Shown here in pieces: positions 22,428 to 26,614 of a stretch of 26,614 nt of DNA. The DNA is from Oehlia diaphana (Eukaryota; Glomeromycota; Glomeromycetes; Glomerales; Glomeraceae). A program made the translations under genes and the position numbers. The DNA is taken from the NCBI GenBank assembly GCA_003833135.1, contig QZLH01000095.1, positions 42,245 through 68,858 on the forward strand. The letters run 5' to 3'. Every line of letters begins with the position of its first letter. Position 1 is the first letter of the stretch. A model generated the notes under the pieces. The model did not search any database, was not told the origin of the DNA, and saw nothing but the letters and a program-made list of their open reading frames with translations.

Positions 22428-22545
22428 ACAATGTGTATGATATGTGTATTATTTATATATGATTTTCTACATATTAAGTACCTGATATGTGTAAGATATA
22501 TATAGACTAAATCATTTTTTTACCAGTATATGTATCTGATAATAT
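22428..22545 (-). repeat. Dispersed repeat, copy B (inverted)
   Basis: Read on the minus strand it shows GGTAAAAAAATGAT, then CATATCAGGTACTTAATATG, TAGAAAATCATA and AATAATACACATATCATA, matching copy A and especially copy C. Copies A and B face each other around the two foldback elements. Confidence 0.6.
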
Positions 22546-23172
22546 TTATAATTACCATTCTAAACACTATAATAATGAATATAATCTTCAAAGATTTCAA
22601 AAAATAAGCTTTTCAGACAAGATAAAAAAATAGATTGTTTACTTGACTAAGAAAATGTTCCTTTTAGTTTACCTTAAATAATATAAATAAACTATGCTTT
22701 AAACTCTTTAATTACCTTCAAAGGTAGTTTGTATAATCCTTCACATTTTGTATTATATTTTTGTATAATAGTATTATAACGTATTAATCCAGACATACTT
22801 TTGAATAAAATCTTACAAATTTTATATTTGTATTATAAAGTGAAAGCAATAGTTGGTGATAGAGGTAAAGTGAAAGTAAAATTTGTTTGGTAAAAACTTT
22901 GAGAAAAGAAATTAACAAAAGTATACATATTTTTTTGTAAAAATAATAAAATTTATTATATAAAAAAATTGTAATAAAATTTTTAATAATTTCATATTTG
23001 TCAAAAATACTTGATCAAAGGTTGAAATAATAATTGGTTTGATGTTAAAACAATTGGTTAGATATTAGAACAATTGGTTAAATCAAAAAAAAAATATTTT
23101 TCTCGTGTATTCTGGTAGCTATACATCAGTTATGCAAATCACAGGTGTAGAAATCATCTAATCGGTAACTTT

Positions 23173-23277
23173 AAAAAAGGTCCAATTATTACAATACATT
23201 CATATGTCATACCTATTTTCAAAAAAAAGGTCTAATTTTTACAATATGTTCATACTGTATATTATACCTATTTTCAA
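23173..23277 (+). repeat. Tandem duplication of an approximately 50-base unit
   Basis: AAAAAGGTCCAATTATTACA followed by ATACATTCATATGTCATACC and TATTTTC recurs immediately as AAAAAGGTCTAATTTTTACA and TATGTTCATACTGTATATTA followed by TACCTATTTTC. The second unit carries a few substitutions and about five extra bases. Confidence 0.7.
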
Positions 23278-23346
23278 AAATCTTATATTAAAAAGTATTA
23301 TTTATGATTATAGTTATATAAATAAATTTCTCAGCATCCAATGATT

Positions 23347-23421
23347 ATAGAAAGATGTAATACGACTTGCTAGAATCGTTTCATTGAGATGAATCGAATG
23401 GTGATAATTCCATCTTTCTAT
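23347..23421. repeat. 75-bp decayed palindrome with perfect 11-base ends
   Basis: ATAGAAAGATG (23347-23357) pairs with CATCTTTCTAT (23411-23421). The inner hairpin GAATCGTTTCATTGAGATGAATC (23373-23395) has exactly the same centre (23384). Across the whole arm about two thirds of positions pair. Confidence 0.65.
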
Positions 23422-23489
23422 GTTTATTAGCTAATAGAATATTTAATGAAATATCAAAAATTAGCATTTTAAAATTTTTTGATTTATGC

Positions 23490-23595
23490 TAGTGGTAAAA
23501 AAATGATCTATTCTACATATATTTTACACATATTTTATACATATCAGATACTTAAAATGTAAAAAATCATACATAAATAATACATGTATTAAAGG
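23490..23595 (+). repeat. Dispersed repeat, copy C
   Basis: Starts at GGTAAAAAAATGATCTATTC and continues with CATATCAGATACTTAAAATG, TAAAAAATCATACATAAATA and ATACATG. Closest in wording to copy B read in reverse, and also matches copy A. Confidence 0.6.
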
Positions 23596-23604
23596 TAAAA
23601 ATTA

Positions 23605-23795
23605 TATAGTTGCATCTCTATAAATGCACCCTCTATAAGTATATTTCTTTTCTATATACACGCTATAGTCTAGTCCTAAATTAGAAATTTAGAGTTAGGT
23701 GAACACCCTTTATATTTTATATGTACATGTAATTCTGAATTTTTGGTATATCAGAACACTCTTTATAAATACATTCACATGACTATTATGTAATC
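23605..23795. repeat. Probable worn DNA-transposon terminus
   Basis: Repeated short phrases CTCTATAAATGCAC, CTCTATAAGTATAT and CTTTATAAATACATTCAC resemble the ends of pogo-type elements (CTCTATAAGTG-like wording). No transposase is near it. The assignment is by eye only and could be wrong. Confidence 0.35.
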
Positions 23796-23837
23796 CCATT
23801 AAGTATTAATTCTAGAAATACAATTTTATTACCATTA

Positions 23838-23860
23838 GAATCATCTTATTGAGATGATTC
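23838..23860. repeat. Hairpin motif, perfect 9-base stem
   Basis: GAATCATCT and AGATGATTC flank a five-base loop; pairing continues outward through ATTxG to CxAAT. It is the best-preserved of three related hairpins (the others centre at 23384 and 24064). Confidence 0.65.
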
Positions 23861-23953
23861 CAATGAACTATATTTAATCCTTTTCTGATTACTAGATCAA
23901 AGTTAGTGAACTACCTGATTGGTAATAGTATTTTGTAAAAATGGCAATCGATT

Positions 23954-24022
23954 ATCAATCAGTTACCAATCAGTTACCAATTATCAACTACCTGATTGGT
24001 AACTAATTGGTGACTAATTGAT
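23954..24022. repeat. 69-bp palindrome with 28-base arms
   Basis: The left arm (23954-23981), made of two tandem CAGTTACCAAT units, matches the reverse complement of the right arm (23995-24022, GATTGGTAAC-like units) at 25 of 28 positions; the loop is 13 bases. A further copy of ACCTGATTGGTAAT lies upstream at about 23913, so the GATTGGTAA unit occurs repeatedly on both strands. Confidence 0.8.
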
Positions 24023-24074
24023 GCCTAATTTTTCACATTTTGACCTGTGAAATATTCATCTTGTTGAAATGAAT

Positions 24075-24650
24075 TTAATAAGTCAAAGATCATTAAAATC
24101 CAATTATTGGATTTAGAAATAGTAAAATTTGAAGCTAAAATCTACATATAATATTATACATTTGAAATAAAAATTAAATATAAGATTTATATAAATTTAG
24201 ATCTGATTTTTAATAATTTTTAAGATTTTAATATGCTCTAAAATAAAAACTTGTAAGTATCATCATTAAAGAGTGGTTATAATAATCATATAAATACATC
24301 ATATTCAATTAGTAATAATACTAGTATACTACAAATTTATTTTATTAAACTTTATAATTTTTTAAAAAAGTTTATTAATGGATAATTAGATATTAAGATA
24401 TTACTAAAATGATTTTTTAAATTTTAATAAAAATAATGATTTTAACCAAAAGTTTATTATAACTAGATATCTGGAATTTTAACTAATTATATATATTATA
24501 ATATTATTATTATATTTTAAATTTATAACTTTTATATCATAGTTAATTTTTTAAAAATCTAATTAATAATTTAATAGTACTTGTAATTTGTAAATATAGA
24601 AAGATTTATATTTATATAGTATAACATTTTTTATACTGTATATGTTATAC
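24075..24650. other. AT-rich spacer, nothing recognised
   Basis: A and T make up almost all of it. There is no open frame of note and no clear repeat boundary. Confidence 0.5.
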
Positions 24651-24816
24651 ATGCTGCCCAAATTATTTTGGGATGCTATAATTATAATTTGGGATGGCAT
24701 AATTCATTCAGTTTATATATAATTTACTATGTAAAGTGCCAAAATAATTTGGGATGGCATAATTGAATTTGGGATTTTACTTATAATTATGGCAGCCCAA
24801 AATAATTTGGATGGCA
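24651..24816. mobile_element. MITE-like element with inverted ends and internal TTTGGGATGGCATAAT repeats
   Basis: The left end ATGCTGCCCAAATTATTTTG matches the reverse complement of the right end, which reads ATGCCATCCAAATTATTTTG followed by GGCTGCCAT. In between, AATTTGGGATGGCATAATT occurs twice (about 24686-24705 and 24747-24766), with one shorter copy at the right end. Terminal inversion plus internal direct copies explain the pattern. Confidence 0.65.
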
Positions 24817-25712
24817 TATATAATATATGTAATTTATTTATAATAGAATTTTCAAATTCAAATTACTGTATATTTAAATATCTATAATTATAAATAAATA
24901 TTTAAATATTTTAATTTCAAATGAAAAAACTATATTTCTTATAATTTAAAAAATAATAATTTTGTTATATATATACTGTATATGCAAAAAAATTATATAT
25001 TTGTTATTATAAAATAAAATAAAATTATATTGTAATTTAAATCATCTCTAAAATTAGATGGTATTAAGTATCATCACAGTTAAGTTTTATTATAAATTTA
25101 CAAGTTATTTGATTTAATTATCTGATATAAGAATAAAAAAGGTGAATTTTTGGTATTTAAATTTACTTTATAATGTTAGTGCGAAATGAAAAAAGATACC
25201 TATTGTTATTTTAATATAGTAATTTTGATTATAATTAAATAATTACGTATACCAAGTATTGATACTGTATGACACAAGTCATTAATCTATTAAAATTATT
25301 GAAATTTATAATATTTTAGTTTATTACTTTTACAAACATTTAAAAAATGAAAAAAAACACTAATATTTTTATTTACAACTAGAAAAACAAATAGATTATT
25401 AAAAAAAGAAGAAAGAATATTATGAATTTAGATGAATATAATAGTTTTAATGAAATGATAATATGAAGGTAGAAAATAATATACTTGAAACTAAAGAGGT
25501 TGCTTCTATATACAGAGGAAAGAGAAGGAATGGTGAATATAAAAAAAAATGATTAAAGAAGAAAAAAAAATTATATATTTATGCATACAACACATATATA
25601 TAAATCTATTGTTCAAATTGTTTTTGACCTGTAAATAATATACAGTATATAAAAGAAAAAAAAAATGAGTTTTTTTTTTTAAAACCGCTAAAACACCACC
25701 CAATAGAAAATA
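24817..25712. other. AT-rich spacer and 3' flank of the last gene
   Basis: No gene is supported. The minus-strand frame at 25703-25506 is a hydrophobic, F/I/Y-rich translation of the AT-rich 3' untranslated region of the gene ending at 25713. Several AT-rich words there could serve as polyadenylation signals. Confidence 0.45.
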
Positions 25713-26534
25713 TTAACAACGAATCCCTTCATTTTGATGAACTCTTTCCTGTATCCAACCATCCTCTATACCCAAACACCTACGATTATTGTTATTGTTA
25801 TTGTTATTATCATTAAAATTTTGTTGTTGTTGTTGCTTTTTTCTATATAATAAAGAAGGAGAACTACGTTTCCTTGCAATCATACCACGAGCAGCCGCGG
25901 CCGCAGCTGTGGCAGACGGTATATAAGATAATAAACGATTTCCCTCTTTTACATTATTATTATAATTATTACTATTATTATTATAATGATCAGAATCAGC
26001 TACTGTACAAGTAGGCTCATAATAAATTTCAGTACCATCATCGTTCATAGTTGCTCCAGCTGTTCCAGTTGCTACACCTCTTTTTAAATCGAAACCATTT
26101 TTCAAACAAGCAGCTTCAATCGCTTCAATTTCGCGTTGTAAAGAACGTATATCATCATGAAATGTAGCATAAGCTTTTCTAAATTGGTCGTAATCAGTTT
26201 TTTGATCTTTACGTGCTAAATCTATATCATTCTGAATTTTTTCACAAATTGCCTCACTTTCGTTTTCGTTTTCGTTTTCATCTTCATCATCAAGAGAAAC
26301 TGATTTATTAAAATAATCACTATATTCCGCGTTAATAAAAGGAGTAGAAGCTCTTCTGCGGAGAGGTTTGTAGGGTTGTACTTCGTCATCCCAGTGGGGA
26401 AAAGAAAACTTTGCTTCGGTATATTGTTCTTCATCACCACCAATCATTGTAGGATAATTATAACGAGAAGAATTTGGATAATAATATGGTGAATAAATAG
26501 TTTGCTCTTGTCTCGGTTCTCTCTTTTGTACCAT
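25713..26534 (-). CDS. Hypothetical low-complexity protein with Q, N and A runs, 273 aa
   Basis: One uninterrupted frame of 273 codons from an ATG at 26534 (MVQKREPRQEQTIYSPYYYP) to a TAA. I recognise no family. Residues 1-60 are Y/P-rich and disordered-looking. About 80-95 is acidic with repeated EN (DEDENENENESE). About 96-145 is probably a helix or coiled coil (IQNDIDLARKDQKTDYDQFR and DIRSLQREIEAIEAACLKNG). The C-terminal half has N runs, TAAAAAARG, a basic patch RKRSSPSLLYRKK, five Q and eight N in a row. Codon content is richer in G and C than the flanks, supporting a real gene. An overlapping minus frame (26443-26222) is a shadow. The basic patch could act in nuclear import, but that is inference. 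It starts next to long T tracts at the window end. Confidence 0.7.
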   Translation of the reverse strand: MVQKREPRQEQTIYSPYYYPNSSRYNYPTMIGGDEEQYTEAKFSFPHWDDEVQPYKPLRRRASTPFINAEYSDYFNKSVSLDDEDENENENESEAICEKIQNDIDLARKDQKTDYDQFRKAYATFHDDIRSLQREIEAIEAACLKNGFDLKRGVATGTAGATMNDDGTEIYYEPTCTVADSDHYNNNSNNYNNNVKEGNRLLSYIPSATAAAAAARGMIARKRSSPSLLYRKKQQQQQNFNDNNNNNNNNRRCLGIEDGWIQERVHQNEGIRC

Positions 26535-26614
26535 TTTTTTTTTCTTTTTTTTTTATTTAAATTTTTTTTTTTTTTTTTTTTGAAAAAGTTGAGAAAAAAA
26601 ATTTTTGTTTTTTT
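26535..26614. repeat. T-rich homopolymer tract at the right window edge
   Basis: Nearly pure T with a few A and C, just upstream (on the minus strand an A tract) of the start codon of the 273-aa protein. It may be the A-rich 5' leader or a nucleosome-excluding promoter tract. Confidence 0.5.

Larger units (their letters stand above)
22209..23489. other. AT-rich spacer with repeats, no gene seen
   Basis: No open frame over 60 codons. It includes repeat copy B, three tandem imperfect units of AACAATTGGTTAGATATTA type (about 23020-23085), a duplicated 50-base unit (23173-23277) and a 75-base decayed palindrome (23347-23421). Confidence 0.4.

Noticed and set aside
20910..24020. Possible CRISPR-like array from the recurring short motifs
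   Set aside because: Copies are in both orientations, unevenly spaced and diverged, and the host is eukaryotic.
25506..25703. 65-codon hydrophobic minus-strand frame
   Set aside because: It is a translation of AT-rich 3' flank just after the stop of the 273-aa protein; the apparent membrane character comes from T-rich codons.

Overview
The window reads as nuclear DNA of an AT-rich, intron-rich fungus. I infer an early-diverging lineage, most likely a Glomeromycotina arbuscular mycorrhizal fungus such as Rhizophagus. The evidence is the many short GT-AG introns (about 45 to 170 bases) with GTAAGT/GTATGT-like donors, extremely A+T-rich spacers, conserved eukaryotic housekeeping genes (one of them, RIC8, absent from budding yeast), and a transposon-like gene family that I remember as abundant in Rhizophagus. 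The species assignment is inference. I found no tRNA, rRNA or CRISPR.

Gene-bearing left part (865-17266). Seven gene models could be assembled, most of them by joining exons. They are a sorting nexin of the SNX4/Atg24 type (+, 11 exons, 480 aa); a seven-knuckle CCHC protein of the CNBP/Gis2 family (-, 6 exons, 184 aa); a RIC8/synembryn G-alpha chaperone and exchange factor (-, 9 exons, 529 aa); an F-box/LRR protein (+, 3 exons, 460 aa); uroporphyrinogen-III synthase (-, 2 exons, 289 aa); a 79-aa basic C2H2 protein related to At2g23090/ZNF706 (-, 4 exons, first exon only 9 bases); and an orphan Q-rich protein (+, 2 exons, 340 aa). RIC8 and the F-box gene are divergent across a 135-base spacer. 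The F-box gene and uroporphyrinogen-III synthase converge with 36 bases between their stop codons. The genes do not form one pathway; this is an ordinary housekeeping cluster with an AT desert of about 3 kb (about 5.9-8.76 kb) between CNBP and RIC8.

Repeat-rich right part (about 18.2-25.4 kb). This holds a decayed transposon-derived gene (about 18.79-20.03 kb), several miniature elements with terminal inverted repeats, two elements that are inverted repeats along nearly their whole length, a long palindrome, a recurrent hairpin motif and a dispersed repeat in three copies. No intact transposase is visible. At the right edge an orphan 273-aa protein with Q, N and A runs is read on the minus strand (26534-25713).

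The most unusual items are the nested foldback elements at 21.2-22.2 kb (possibly inside a larger inverted pair), the TA-flanked miniature element directly in front of the dead transposon gene, and the repeated intron positions inside the zinc knuckles of the CNBP gene. I did not find a convincing new multi-gene system.
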